Below, piece by piece: positions 16,223 through 25,489 of a stretch of DNA of 64,000 bases. The position numbers were made by a program, and so were the translations under genes. Source of the DNA: UBA8389 sp942493385 (GTDB lineage Bacteria; Bacteroidota; Bacteroidia; Bacteroidales; UBA1402); assembly GCA_942493385.1 (NCBI GenBank), contig OW818699.1, forward strand, positions 3,534,001 through 3,598,000, read 5' to 3'. Positions within the stretch are counted from its first letter, which is position 1. Each line of letters opens with the position of its first letter. The notes below the pieces were generated by a model, which was not told where the DNA came from, did no database searches, and saw nothing but the letters and a program-made list of their open reading frames with translations.

Positions 16223-19200
16223 ATGATCGAACGCATCATCCATTTTTCGGTAAAAAATAAATTTATCGTAGGGTTGTTTGTCCTGGCCTTGATCGGTTGG
16301 GGCAGCTATTCCCTTTCACGGTTGCCCATTGACGCCATTCCAGACATTACCAACAACCAAGTTCAAATCATCGCCTTGGCGCCATCGCTGGCTGTGCAGG
16401 AGGTGGAAAGTTTCATCACGGCGCCCATCGAGGTTTCGGTGGCCAACATCCCGGACATCATCGAACTTCGGTCCATCTCCAGGCTCGGATTGTCGGTGGT
16501 CACAGTCGTTTTCAAGGACAATGTCGATGTCTATTGGGCACGACAACAACTGGGTGAACGGCTTCGTGAGGCAGAAGAGGCCATTCCCCTAGGCTTGGCC
16601 AAAATCGAGCTAGCTCCCATTTCATCGGGGCTGGGCGAGATTTTCCAGTATCGACTGGCCGTTCAGAAAGGCTACGAAAGCAAGTTCGACCCAATGGAAC
16701 TGCGCACGCTGCAAGACTGGGTGGTTCGGCGGGAAATGCTGGGCACCCCAGGTGTGGCCGACATCAACAGCTACGGCGGATTCGTCAAGGAATACGAAGT
16801 GGCCGTGAATCCGGATCGCCTTCGAAGCATGGGCCTGACATTGGACGCCATTTTCACAGCACTCGAAAAAAACAATGAAAACATCGGTAGTGCGTACATC
16901 GACAAAAAACCGAACGCCTATTTTATTAGAGGCATCGGTTTGGTGAAAACGCTGGAGGATATTGAAAAAATTGTTGTCAAGAGCAATGCATCGGGCATGC
17001 CAGTGCTCATTAGGGATATAGCCACTGTCCAATACGGCAGCAGCACCCGCTACGGCGCTTTCGTGGTGGATACGACCGAAGCGGTCGGTGGCGTGGTGAT
17101 GATGCTTAAAGGGGCCAATGCGCACCGTGTCATCGACGATGTGGAGACGCGCATTGCTTCCATTCAAAAGTCGTTGCCCGAAGGCGTGGTCATTGAGCCG
17201 TTCCTAAACCGTTCCGATCTGGTGGGTCGCGCCATCGGCACCGTTTCCCGCAACTTGCTGGAAGGCGCGTTGATCGTGGTGTTCATTCTGGTTTTGATGC
17301 TTGGCAACATGCGCGCAGGGCTCATCGTAGCTTCGGTGATTCCACTGGCCATGCTGTTTGCCGTCTCCATGATGAACCTGTTCGGCGTTTCGGGCAACCT
17401 GATGAGCCTAGGAGCCATCGACTTCGGATTGATTGTGGATGGAGCGGTGATCATCGTGGAAAGCGTGGTGCACCGGATTTCGCAAAGTAGCACGCACCAT
17501 CCCGGTGTTCGAAGACTTACACAGAAACAAATGGACGAAAGCGTCTTTGAGTCCGCCAAACGGATGATGAGTTCGGCCACGTTCGGTCAAGTGATCATTT
17601 TGATCGTTTATTTGCCTATACTGGCATTGGTCGGCATCGAAGGCAAGATGTTCCAGCCTATGGCACAGGTCGTTATATTCGCCCTTATTGGAGCGGCCAT
17701 TTTATCGCTCACCTATGTGCCGATGGCTTCGGCCTTGTTCCTGAGCAAGAAGACGGAGCACAAACCGACTGTCTCAGACAAAATGATGGCCGGCATTCAA
17801 AAAGGATTCGGTCCAATTATTGATTTTGCCTTGCGGCGGAAGCGGTTAGTGACGATTTCCGCATTTATGCTGTTTGTAGGTAGTTTGCTTATTTTCAGTC
17901 GTTTGGGCGGAGAATTCATTCCGCAGTTGGAAGAAGGCGATTTGGCTGCTGGCGTCATGACCCTGCAGGGCGGCTCGCTGAGCAACACCATCGAGCAGGT
18001 GGAAAAGGCCAATAAGATTCTTCTGGACAACTTCCCTGAAATCAAGCACGCGGTTTGCAAAATCGGAGCCGGTGAGATTCCTACCGACCCCACCCCCATG
18101 GAAACGGGCGATTACATCATCACGTTGAAGGACAAGGAGGATTGGACTTCGGCCGAAACCCGCGAGGAACTGGTTGCCAAAATGGAGGAAGCCTTGATAC
18201 CGCTGGCTGGCGTGAAATTCGAGTATCAACAGCCCATTGCGATGCGATTCAATGAATTGACATCGGGTTCCAGGCAGGATATCGCGGTCAAGATTTTTGG
18301 AGACGATCTGTCGACTTTGGCGACAAATGCTTCCAAAGTGGAGCGTATCATCTTGGGCGTCAAAGGCGTAGAAGACATCAATGTGGAGAAAGTGACTGGC
18401 CTGGATCAGGTGCAGGTGACCTACGACCGCGACCGATTGGCGCAATACGGCCTTTCGGTGGATGACGTGAACCGGGTGTTGCGGGCAGCTTTTGCGGGCA
18501 GCCAGGCAGGTGTTGTTTTCGACGAGGAAAAGCGATTTGGTTTGGTGGTGCGTCTGGATAAGGACTACCGCAAAAATCTGGAAGATGTGAAGGATTTGTC
18601 GATCGTGCTGCCTAATGGCGGCCAGATACCAATCGAAATGGTGGCCGATGTGTCCATTCGTTCGGGTCCGGCACAGGTTTCACGCGAGAATACGAAACGC
18701 CGCATCACGGTGGGTTTCAACGTGAGAAACCGGGATGTGCAGAGCGTTATCGCAGAGGTTAGCAAAAAAATCGATGAGGAAATCCAACTGCCGACTGGGT
18801 ATTATGTGACCTACGGCGGACAATTTCAGAATCTGCAGGCTGCCACAAACAGGCTCTTGATTGCCGTTCCGGTGGCTTTGTTGCTCATCTTTGTACTCTT
18901 GTATTTCACCTTCCATTCAGTGAAACAGACACTTTTAATATACACGGCCGTACCTATGTCTGCCATTGGCGGCATCCTAGCTTTGTGGTTGCGCGGCATG
19001 GACTTTTCGATTTCAGCCGGAGTGGGCTTTATTGCCTTGTTCGGGGTCGCGGTGTTGAACGGGATCGTGCTGATTGCCGAGTTCAACAGGCTTGAAAAGG
19101 AAGGAATTACGGACATTGTGGAACGGGTGAAAAAAGGCTTGCATACGCGCCTACGGCCAGTCATCATGACCGCGGCGGTGGCTTCTTTGGGCTTCCTGCC

Positions 19201-20581
19201 AATGGCATTGTCTACTTCAGCCGGAGCGGAAGTGCAGAAACCGCTGGCAACGGTGGTGATTGGCGGATTGATTTCTGCCACCTTATTGACGCTGATCATT
19301 TTGCCGGTGTTCTATGTGCTTTTCTCGCAACGGTCGTTCAGAAGGAAGCGGAAGACTCCAAAAATACTGGTGGGACTATTATTGATAATGGGATTTACCA
19401 ATTTACAAGCTCAAAAATTGAGTTGCGACGAAGCCATCAAAATGGCCTTGGACAGCAATTTGACGGTGCGTTCCTCCAAGGCTGCGATCGATTTGGAGCG
19501 GGCATTGAAAGGCGCTGCGGTCGATATCGGGAAAACCTCTGTAGAAGGCCAGTTTGGTCAGTTCAACTCGGCCTCCAGGGACAACGGCTTGACCGTTTCG
19601 CAGTCGTTCGCCTTCCCGACGGTGTACCTCAACCAACGGAAACTCGCCGATTCCAAAATCAAGAGCAGCCAGTGGCAACAGAAAGTCTCCCAACTCGAAA
19701 TTGCGACGCAGGTGAAGCAGATCTATTGGCAATTGGCTTATTTACAGGCATCAAAAAGTCTGTTGAAGGAGCAGGACAAGTTATACGAAGGCTTCCTCAA
19801 AGCCGCCGAATTGCGCGCCCAGACCGGTGAAACAGGTTCCTTGGAAAAAATGACAGCCCGTTCGCAGGCGTTGGAAATCAAAAACCAATTCAGGCAGGTT
19901 TCCTCTGATATTGCGGTCTATAACCACAAATTGCAGACATTGCTTAATACGTCCTTGCCCATCTCACCCGTCGACACCATCTTGAAACAAATTCCGTTCA
20001 CGCCTTCGGCTGAAGCCTTCAGCCAACATCCTTCGCTGGGTTTGGCCAAACAGGAAGTGGAAGTTTCGCGGACGGAAAAGATGTTGGAACGCAGCCGAAT
20101 GCTGCCCGATCTAAGCATCGGTTATTTCAACCAAACTATTGACGGAACTCTAGATGCCAATGGAACCCCGTTCCGCAGCGGCTATCGGTTCAGTGGCATT
20201 CAGGCTGGCATCGCATTGCCGCTTTGGGCAGCACCGAATCTAGCTAGAATCAAGGCAGCCGGCATCAACGAAACCATCGTGCGGAACAACTCGGAAAACT
20301 TCAGCAAATCGCTGAAGAGCAAGTACGATGAGTTGCAACAAGAAACCGAAACCTTAAAAAGCAGCGTGGAATACTATGAAAATCAGGCAGTTCCCGAAGC
20401 CCTGATGATCGTAAACCAATCCACCCTGAACTACAAGGCCGGAAGCCTCGGTTACCTGGACTATGTGTTGAGCCTCGGTAGGGCAACCGACATCCGTCAA
20501 AACTACCTCAAAACTCTGAACGAACTGAATCAAACCATTATTCAATTACAATACCTCACCGGACAACTTAATTCATTATGA
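16223..20581 (+). CDS. CusA/CzcA heavy-metal RND pump fused to a TolC-like outer-membrane factor
   Basis: 1452 residues. Residues ~1-1045 are a heavy-metal RND permease: N-terminal helix after MIERIIHFSVKN, two large periplasmic loops, and LMSLGAIDFGLIVDGAVIIV with the charged helix-4 Asp residues used for proton relay. A basic stretch (RRKRKTPK) then leads into a hydrophobic segment (ILVGLLLIMGFTNLQA) and a TolC-type OEP domain (~1060-1452: CDEAIKMALDSNLTV, then ALPLWAAPNLARIKAAG). The second signal-like segment probably acts as an extra membrane helix, or is cleaved to release the outer-membrane factor. Start is ATG 16223; a TTG at 16211 is weaker. ATGA overlap with the adaptor gene. Confidence 0.93.
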   Translation: MIERIIHFSVKNKFIVGLFVLALIGWGSYSLSRLPIDAIPDITNNQVQIIALAPSLAVQEVESFITAPIEVSVANIPDIIELRSISRLGLSVVTVVFKDNVDVYWARQQLGERLREAEEAIPLGLAKIELAPISSGLGEIFQYRLAVQKGYESKFDPMELRTLQDWVVRREMLGTPGVADINSYGGFVKEYEVAVNPDRLRSMGLTLDAIFTALEKNNENIGSAYIDKKPNAYFIRGIGLVKTLEDIEKIVVKSNASGMPVLIRDIATVQYGSSTRYGAFVVDTTEAVGGVVMMLKGANAHRVIDDVETRIASIQKSLPEGVVIEPFLNRSDLVGRAIGTVSRNLLEGALIVVFILVLMLGNMRAGLIVASVIPLAMLFAVSMMNLFGVSGNLMSLGAIDFGLIVDGAVIIVESVVHRISQSSTHHPGVRRLTQKQMDESVFESAKRMMSSATFGQVIILIVYLPILALVGIEGKMFQPMAQVVIFALIGAAILSLTYVPMASALFLSKKTEHKPTVSDKMMAGIQKGFGPIIDFALRRKRLVTISAFMLFVGSLLIFSRLGGEFIPQLEEGDLAAGVMTLQGGSLSNTIEQVEKANKILLDNFPEIKHAVCKIGAGEIPTDPTPMETGDYIITLKDKEDWTSAETREELVAKMEEALIPLAGVKFEYQQPIAMRFNELTSGSRQDIAVKIFGDDLSTLATNASKVERIILGVKGVEDINVEKVTGLDQVQVTYDRDRLAQYGLSVDDVNRVLRAAFAGSQAGVVFDEEKRFGLVVRLDKDYRKNLEDVKDLSIVLPNGGQIPIEMVADVSIRSGPAQVSRENTKRRITVGFNVRNRDVQSVIAEVSKKIDEEIQLPTGYYVTYGGQFQNLQAATNRLLIAVPVALLLIFVLLYFTFHSVKQTLLIYTAVPMSAIGGILALWLRGMDFSISAGVGFIALFGVAVLNGIVLIAEFNRLEKEGITDIVERVKKGLHTRLRPVIMTAAVASLGFLPMALSTSAGAEVQKPLATVVIGGLISATLLTLIILPVFYVLFSQRSFRRKRKTPKILVGLLLIMGFTNLQAQKLSCDEAIKMALDSNLTVRSSKAAIDLERALKGAAVDIGKTSVEGQFGQFNSASRDNGLTVSQSFAFPTVYLNQRKLADSKIKSSQWQQKVSQLEIATQVKQIYWQLAYLQASKSLLKEQDKLYEGFLKAAELRAQTGETGSLEKMTARSQALEIKNQFRQVSSDIAVYNHKLQTLLNTSLPISPVDTILKQIPFTPSAEAFSQHPSLGLAKQEVEVSRTEKMLERSRMLPDLSIGYFNQTIDGTLDANGTPFRSGYRFSGIQAGIALPLWAAPNLARIKAAGINETIVRNNSENFSKSLKSKYDELQQETETLKSSVEYYENQAVPEALMIVNQSTLNYKAGSLGYLDYVLSLGRATDIRQNYLKTLNELNQTIIQLQYLTGQLNSL

Positions 20582-21735
20582 AAAAATACAGCATATTCCT
20601 TTTACTGGCACTGATTTCCTGCAACAGCGGTAAGAAAACCGAGGTCGAGACGGAAGAAATCATTCCCGAAAACATCGTAGAAATGCGAGCCGACCAGATC
20701 AAACTGGCAAACATCCAAACTGGGGCCCTGGAGATGCGTTCCATGAGCGGTACCATCAAGGTAAACGGTGTAGTGGCCGTAGCGCCCAACAGCATGGCTA
20801 CGGTTTCAGCCCCCATGGGCGGTTACATCAAAAGCAGCAGCCTGATGCCGGGCAAACCGGTGCGCAAAGGGCAAACGCTGGCCGTCATAGAAAACCCAGC
20901 GTTCATTGACTTGCAGCAGAATTACCTCGAAGCAAAAAGCAAATTCGAGTTTGCTGAAGCTGATTTCAAACGCCAATCCGACTTGTACAAAAGCGATGCT
21001 ACTTCCCAAAAGACGATGCAGCAGGTCACCAGCGACTACCAGATTTTGAAAGCCCAAGTGCGCGCCATGGAGCAGAAACTCCGCCTCATCGGTATTCAAG
21101 CAAGCAAGCTGACCGCCGACAACATCACCAGCACCGCCTCCATCGTTTCGCCCATTTCCGGCTTCCTAAAAACCGTCAACGTGAGTATCGGCAAGTCCGT
21201 TTCGCCCACCGACGTCCTTTTCGAACTCGTCAACAGCGACCAACTCTTTCTGGAACTGACCCTGTACGAAAAAGACGCGAACAAGGTCGCCATCGGCCAG
21301 CACCTCCATTTCCTCATTAACGACGAAACCGAGGAACACGATGCAACCATCTATCAGACAGCCAAATCCATCAACATCGACAAGAACTACAAAGTCTATG
21401 CCACGGTGAACGGTACGTGTAAGAATCTGCTACCAGGCACCTACGTCAATGCAGTCATTGAGGTTTCAGGCCAGAAAACCACGGCCCTGCCAGCCGAAGC
21501 CATTGTCAGTTTCGAAGACAAAAACTACATTTTTGTTTTTGAAACAGATAAAGTGGAAGGTGGAAAACCCTTTACGGAATACCGAATGGTGGAAGTGCAA
21601 AAGGGTGTTAGCGAGCGGGGCTTTGTAGAAGTTCTTTTACCCCCAGGCATGGTAGCCAAGGACTTGAAAGTGGTGTTGAAAGGCGCATACAATCTACTGT
21701 CAGCCAAGAAGAATGCAGGCGAAATGGCGTGCTAA
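20578..21735 (+). CDS. CusB/HlyD-type periplasmic adaptor lipoprotein of the metal-efflux system
   Basis: 385 residues with a lipobox (FLLLALISC, Cys15). It has the adaptor layout: a barrel-sandwich half-motif (VSAPMGGYIKSSSLMPGKPV), an alpha hairpin of ~80 residues (YLEAKSKFEFAEADFKRQ...), the returning lipoyl half (IVSPISGFLKTVNVSIGKSV) and a beta-barrel plus membrane-proximal domain. It bridges the inner-membrane pump and the outer-membrane channel. ATGA overlap with the pump-TolC fusion shows translational coupling. Near the C-terminus the protein ends EMAC. Confidence 0.92.
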   Translation: MKKYSIFLLLALISCNSGKKTEVETEEIIPENIVEMRADQIKLANIQTGALEMRSMSGTIKVNGVVAVAPNSMATVSAPMGGYIKSSSLMPGKPVRKGQTLAVIENPAFIDLQQNYLEAKSKFEFAEADFKRQSDLYKSDATSQKTMQQVTSDYQILKAQVRAMEQKLRLIGIQASKLTADNITSTASIVSPISGFLKTVNVSIGKSVSPTDVLFELVNSDQLFLELTLYEKDANKVAIGQHLHFLINDETEEHDATIYQTAKSINIDKNYKVYATVNGTCKNLLPGTYVNAVIEVSGQKTTALPAEAIVSFEDKNYIFVFETDKVEGGKPFTEYRMVEVQKGVSERGFVEVLLPPGMVAKDLKVVLKGAYNLLSAKKNAGEMAC

Positions 21736-21841
21736 CTGAGCTTGTAGAAACAAAAACAATATACTATCTTGGTAACGTTATAAGCCCATCTATACATGGG
21801 TAAAGTCAACAATCTACTACCTAGCCTAAGGGATCTAATTT

Positions 21842-23719
21842 ATGAAGAACAAATTCATAGACATTGAGGATGCTATTACTAACCAAATAAGGTTGAAAGG
21901 AATTCTCGATAACCTTCAAGATGCCTTTTTCGAAGCCGATTTGCAAGGCAACATATCATTTGTTAACGCAGTTGGTGTTGAAATGTACGGATTTAATTCG
22001 ACGGAAGAGTTAATTGGAAAACCTGCAAAGTCGCTTTATTCGGATGAAAATGAGCGCGATAAGTTACTTATTGAATTACGCAAAACAGGTAAAATTGTTG
22101 ATTGGAACGGTATCGGGTTGCGAAAAGATGGTACAACCTTTTGGCTCTCCATGAATGTTCAATTTATTAAAGACGATGCTGGACAAATAATTGGGACCCA
22201 AGGTACGGTACGTGACATATCCTGGCGCAAACAAAGTGAAGAGGCCGTTCGACGTAGTGAAGAAAAATTTCGAAAAGCATTTAATACAAATCCAGATTCC
22301 ATCGCCATCAATCGACTGGAAGATGGAATGTATCTTTCCATCAATAAAGGTTTTACACAAATATTGGATTACACAGAAGAGGATGTACTTGGTAAAACGT
22401 CTTTGGAGTTGAATATCTGGGAAGATATTGAAGTTCGGAAACGATTTGCACAGGATTTACGAAAACATGGTTACATTGAAAACATGGAGGCCAGATTTCG
22501 TGCAAAAAGTGGAAAAATTGTTGATGGATTAATGTCTGCGAGCATCATCGAATTGGAAGGTGTACACCACATCATCAGCGTGACTCGGGATATTACCGAA
22601 CGGAAAAAGACTGAAAAAGCCTTGATAAGAAGTGAGAAAGAACTTAAAAAAGCCCAGGAAATAACCCATATCGGTAGTTGGTTTTTGGATTTGGACACAC
22701 AGGAAGTGATTTGGACGGAGGAACTATACAAAATGTATGGTTTTGATCCATCCCTACCTCCACCACCTTATACGGAACATAGCAAACTCTTTACCCAAGA
22801 GAGTTGGGAATTATTATCGAACTCGTTGGCACAGACCTCAGAATTTGGAATTCCATACGAACTTGAACTTAGAACGGTACGTGCTGACAAAACTAATGGG
22901 TGGATGTGGGTGCGTGGTGAAACGGTTAAGGATTCATCTGGTAAAATTATTGGACTATGGGGAGCAGCTCAAGATATTTCACAGCGAAAGTTGACGGAAG
23001 AAGCGTTGGTCGTTGCCAAAGAAAAAGCGGAAGAAAGCGACCGCCTCAAGTCTGCATTCCTTGCCAATATGAGCCATGAAATCAGGACACCCATGAATGG
23101 AATACTGGGTTTTGCGGAATTGCTCAAGGAGCCCACCTTGACAGGTGAAACGCAGCAAGAATACATCCGAATCATCGAAAAAGCAGGGGCCAGAATGCTC
23201 AATATCATAACCGATATTGTGGACATTTCAAAAATTGAATCGGGGCAAATGGTTGTTACCTACTCTGATACCAATGTCAATGAACAACTCGATTATTTGG
23301 GCAAATTTTTTCAAGCCGAGGCAGAAAAAAACGGATTGTATTTGTCAATTCGAAATTCGTTGACATTATCAGAAGCCACTATTAGGACTGATCGTGAAAA
23401 GCTTTACGCTGTTTTGACTAATCTGATTAAGAATTCCATTAAATATACGGAAAAGGGCTCCATTGAAATCGGTTGTCAGATAAAGAATGAATTCTTGGAG
23501 TTTTACGTGAAAGACTCTGGTATTGGTGTTCCAGAAAATCTTCAACAAGCCATCTTTGACCGTTTCATGCAGGTAGACTCCACCAATAAAATGGCCAAAC
23601 AGGGAACCGGTCTCGGTTTGGCCATATCTAAAGCGTATATTGAGATGCTTGGAGGTAAAATATGGTTGGAAAGCGAATTGGGTGTCGGCTCTACTTTTTA
23701 TTTCAATCTTCCGTTGTGA
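21842..23719 (+). CDS. Triple-PAS soluble sensor histidine kinase
   Basis: 625 residues without membrane helices. Three PAS/PAC units (~20-128, 140-258, 270-390), each closing with a PAC-like GTQGTVRDISWRK, IISVTRDITERKK or LWGAAQDISQRKL. Then a HisKA domain with SHEIRTPMNG (His412) and a HATPase domain (N-box NLIKNSIKYTEKG, G-boxes DSGIGVP and GTGLGLAISK). It lacks a receiver domain, and no response regulator is adjacent. It ends at the base next to the end of the convergent gldL gene. The kinase core closely resembles the one encoded at 47983-49368. Confidence 0.92.
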   Translation: MKNKFIDIEDAITNQIRLKGILDNLQDAFFEADLQGNISFVNAVGVEMYGFNSTEELIGKPAKSLYSDENERDKLLIELRKTGKIVDWNGIGLRKDGTTFWLSMNVQFIKDDAGQIIGTQGTVRDISWRKQSEEAVRRSEEKFRKAFNTNPDSIAINRLEDGMYLSINKGFTQILDYTEEDVLGKTSLELNIWEDIEVRKRFAQDLRKHGYIENMEARFRAKSGKIVDGLMSASIIELEGVHHIISVTRDITERKKTEKALIRSEKELKKAQEITHIGSWFLDLDTQEVIWTEELYKMYGFDPSLPPPPYTEHSKLFTQESWELLSNSLAQTSEFGIPYELELRTVRADKTNGWMWVRGETVKDSSGKIIGLWGAAQDISQRKLTEEALVVAKEKAEESDRLKSAFLANMSHEIRTPMNGILGFAELLKEPTLTGETQQEYIRIIEKAGARMLNIITDIVDISKIESGQMVVTYSDTNVNEQLDYLGKFFQAEAEKNGLYLSIRNSLTLSEATIRTDREKLYAVLTNLIKNSIKYTEKGSIEIGCQIKNEFLEFYVKDSGIGVPENLQQAIFDRFMQVDSTNKMAKQGTGLGLAISKAYIEMLGGKIWLESELGVGSTFYFNLPL

Positions 23720-24541
23720 TCAACTCACCTTCATGGCATTCAACATATTGCCATACACATTGTTCAAAGCCGATAGGTTTTCGTTGAGCTTTTTGATTTC
23801 CTCGCGGTACCTTTTGGTGTCAGCGGCGGTTTCGGCCATATCGTTGAGGTATTCGGCAGCTTCGCGTTTTTGCAGCATATAGACTTTGCTCATATCGGAA
23901 AGGCTGCGATTGATGGATTTCATGTTCCGTTGATAGGTCATGGCCTCATCCTCGATGACTGTTAGGGAGTTGGCAATACTTTTAAATTTGAAAACGGTTT
24001 TGGAAGTCACTTTGGAGATGGTATCCTCGTAAGTTTTTGAAAGTTTGGCAAGGGACAGATCGGCAGATTTGATGGTCTTCATGTATTGGTTGGAGGCTAC
24101 GGATACATTTCCCATGGAATTCATGGTGGAGGCTGTTTCGCCCAATTTGCGCATCCCGACTCCCAATTCTTGAAGCATTCTGGGAGTTATTTCGGCTTCG
24201 GCCAACATTTTATCAAAGTTAGAAAGAGCAAAAAATCCATCTCCACCCAGAGCAGCTGCTTGTGGGTTGGCTTGAAAGGAAGTGATGCTTTCGAACCGCA
24301 CTTGGGGAGTTTCAATAACCTCTGCATTGACATGTTCGGGTTCGGGTTCCGAATTGAAGGCATAAAAGAAGAAAATGACAGCCTCGGTAATCAAACCTGC
24401 AGTTAACATGTAATCTGCTCCTGCCCAATGCTCTAATTTGAAAAGTGCGCCAAGCACCACAACAGAGGCACCAAAACCGTACAGTTTGTCCATTGTTTTT
24501 TTGAATGCTTTCGATTGCACCAGAGTTTCTATTCCTTTCAT
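23720..24541 (-). CDS. gldL: Orphan GldL-type gliding/T9SS motor protein
   Basis: 273 residues. Two N-terminal membrane helices match GldL: YGFGASVVVLGALFKLEHW and MLTAGLITEAVIFFFYAF, including the helix-2 glutamate (Glu53) known in GldL to take part in proton use. A predicted periplasmic coiled-coil region (~110-273) follows. In gliding Bacteroidota GldL and GldM form the proton-driven motor that powers the T9SS and SprB movement, normally encoded as gldK-gldL-gldM-gldN. Here none of the partners is adjacent, so this is either a second copy or a displaced gene. Tail to tail with the PAS kinase (zero gap). Confidence 0.85.
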   Translation of the reverse strand: MKGIETLVQSKAFKKTMDKLYGFGASVVVLGALFKLEHWAGADYMLTAGLITEAVIFFFYAFNSEPEPEHVNAEVIETPQVRFESITSFQANPQAAALGGDGFFALSNFDKMLAEAEITPRMLQELGVGMRKLGETASTMNSMGNVSVASNQYMKTIKSADLSLAKLSKTYEDTISKVTSKTVFKFKSIANSLTVIEDEAMTYQRNMKSINRSLSDMSKVYMLQKREAAEYLNDMAETAADTKRYREEIKKLNENLSALNNVYGNMLNAMKVS

Positions 24542-24649
24542 ATCGTCGTGTTTTAAATAGTTTTTCTTTAATGTGCTAAAGATATTGATCTGTTTGGATT
24601 CAAATTGAAAGGGAATTGCTCGAACTTTACTTCTGGAAACCGAAATGGT

Positions 24650-24669
24650 TTGTAGGGGACGCCCTACAA
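24650..24669. repeat. Perfect 8-bp hairpin in the gldL/B12 divergent gap
   Basis: TTGTAGGG and CCCTACAA flank a four-base loop (GACG). It is too far from either gene end to be an ordinary terminator and no poly-T follows. It could be a small dispersed repeat or a structured leader element. Nothing else was recognised in 24542-24827 apart from the palindrome at 24760 and a TATCTTTA-like -7 box for gldL (24577-24584, minus strand). Confidence 0.4.
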
Positions 24670-24759
24670 GATACTCACATCAAATACGTTTGCACCCCGG
24701 CTTTTATTAGCAACGCAGCATTTAAAAAGGATGAAAAGCATAGAAAGTAGATTTTATTT

Positions 24760-24776
24760 GTACATTTGAAATGTAC
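24760..24776 (+). promoter_or_regulatory. 17-bp perfect palindrome overlapping a -7 promoter box, B12/kinase operon
   Basis: GTACATTT-G-AAATGTAC is a perfect inverted repeat. Within it TACATTTG (24761-24768) is a full match to TAnnTTTG, 59 bases before the start at 24828. A protein bound to the palindrome would cover the -7 element, so it is a good operator candidate. The regulator is not known. Confidence 0.6.
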
Positions 24777-24827
24777 AGATCATGTCAGAGTTTCCATTAG
24801 GGTCGTTACAATAATTTGAGTTGATTT

Positions 24828-25478
24828 ATGACTGAATCATCCACTGAAAATCTGAAAAAGATTTTTCTTGAAAATTTACTTGCCGGTAATCGAGCAGCCT
24901 GTTCCGATATTACCCATAACTATTTGGCGATAAACCCTAGCATCGAGGATCTGTACGAAGTGCTTTTCAAGACTGCGCTTTACAAAGTAGGTATATTGTG
25001 GGAAACCAACCAGATAAGCGTAGCGACAGAGCACTTAGCAACTGCAATTACGGAAGGCATTCTGAATGAGCTGTTTGAAACGATCATATCTAAAAAAAGA
25101 TACCAGAAAACGGTTGTATTGGCATGCGTCGAAAATGAACTTCATCAGGTTGGCATCAAGATGGTGGCCGACATTTTTGAGAAAAACGGTTGGGACAGCT
25201 TTTTTCTGGGCACCGGCATTCCAACGGGTGAATTGCTCCGTTTCATTCGTCAGACCAAACCTGATATGCTGGCCATCTCTTTGAGTGTTTATTTCAACCT
25301 CCCCAAATTGCTGGAGATGATGTCGAGTATTCGGGCTGCATTCCCAGAACTGACTCTTATACTGGGTGGTCAGGCCATACAAAACCTGAAAGCACAGCAC
25401 CTTCCTGAAAATTGCATCGTATTTTCCGATCTTTACCAATTGGAATCGTATATTGAAGCACGAAACATCCTCAATTAA
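24828..25478 (+). CDS. Stand-alone B12-binding protein with CarH-type photoreceptor motifs
   Basis: 216 residues. Residues ~1-90 form a helical cap with W58-x9-E68-H69, and ~93-205 a Rossmann-like cobalamin-binding domain with E104-x-H106-x-x-G109 (ELHQVG) and a GTGIPTGELL loop. These two motifs are the hallmarks of the CarH/LitR light-sensing B12 module: the Trp and Glu-His pair cover the upper face of adenosylcobalamin and the His is the lower ligand. Unlike CarH there is no MerR DNA-binding domain. It is first in an operon with two histidine kinases, so it may pass a light or cobalamin signal by protein contact. Confidence 0.8.
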   Translation: MTESSTENLKKIFLENLLAGNRAACSDITHNYLAINPSIEDLYEVLFKTALYKVGILWETNQISVATEHLATAITEGILNELFETIISKKRYQKTVVLACVENELHQVGIKMVADIFEKNGWDSFFLGTGIPTGELLRFIRQTKPDMLAISLSVYFNLPKLLEMMSSIRAAFPELTLILGGQAIQNLKAQHLPENCIVFSDLYQLESYIEARNILN

Positions 25479-25489
25479 CACTTAAAACC

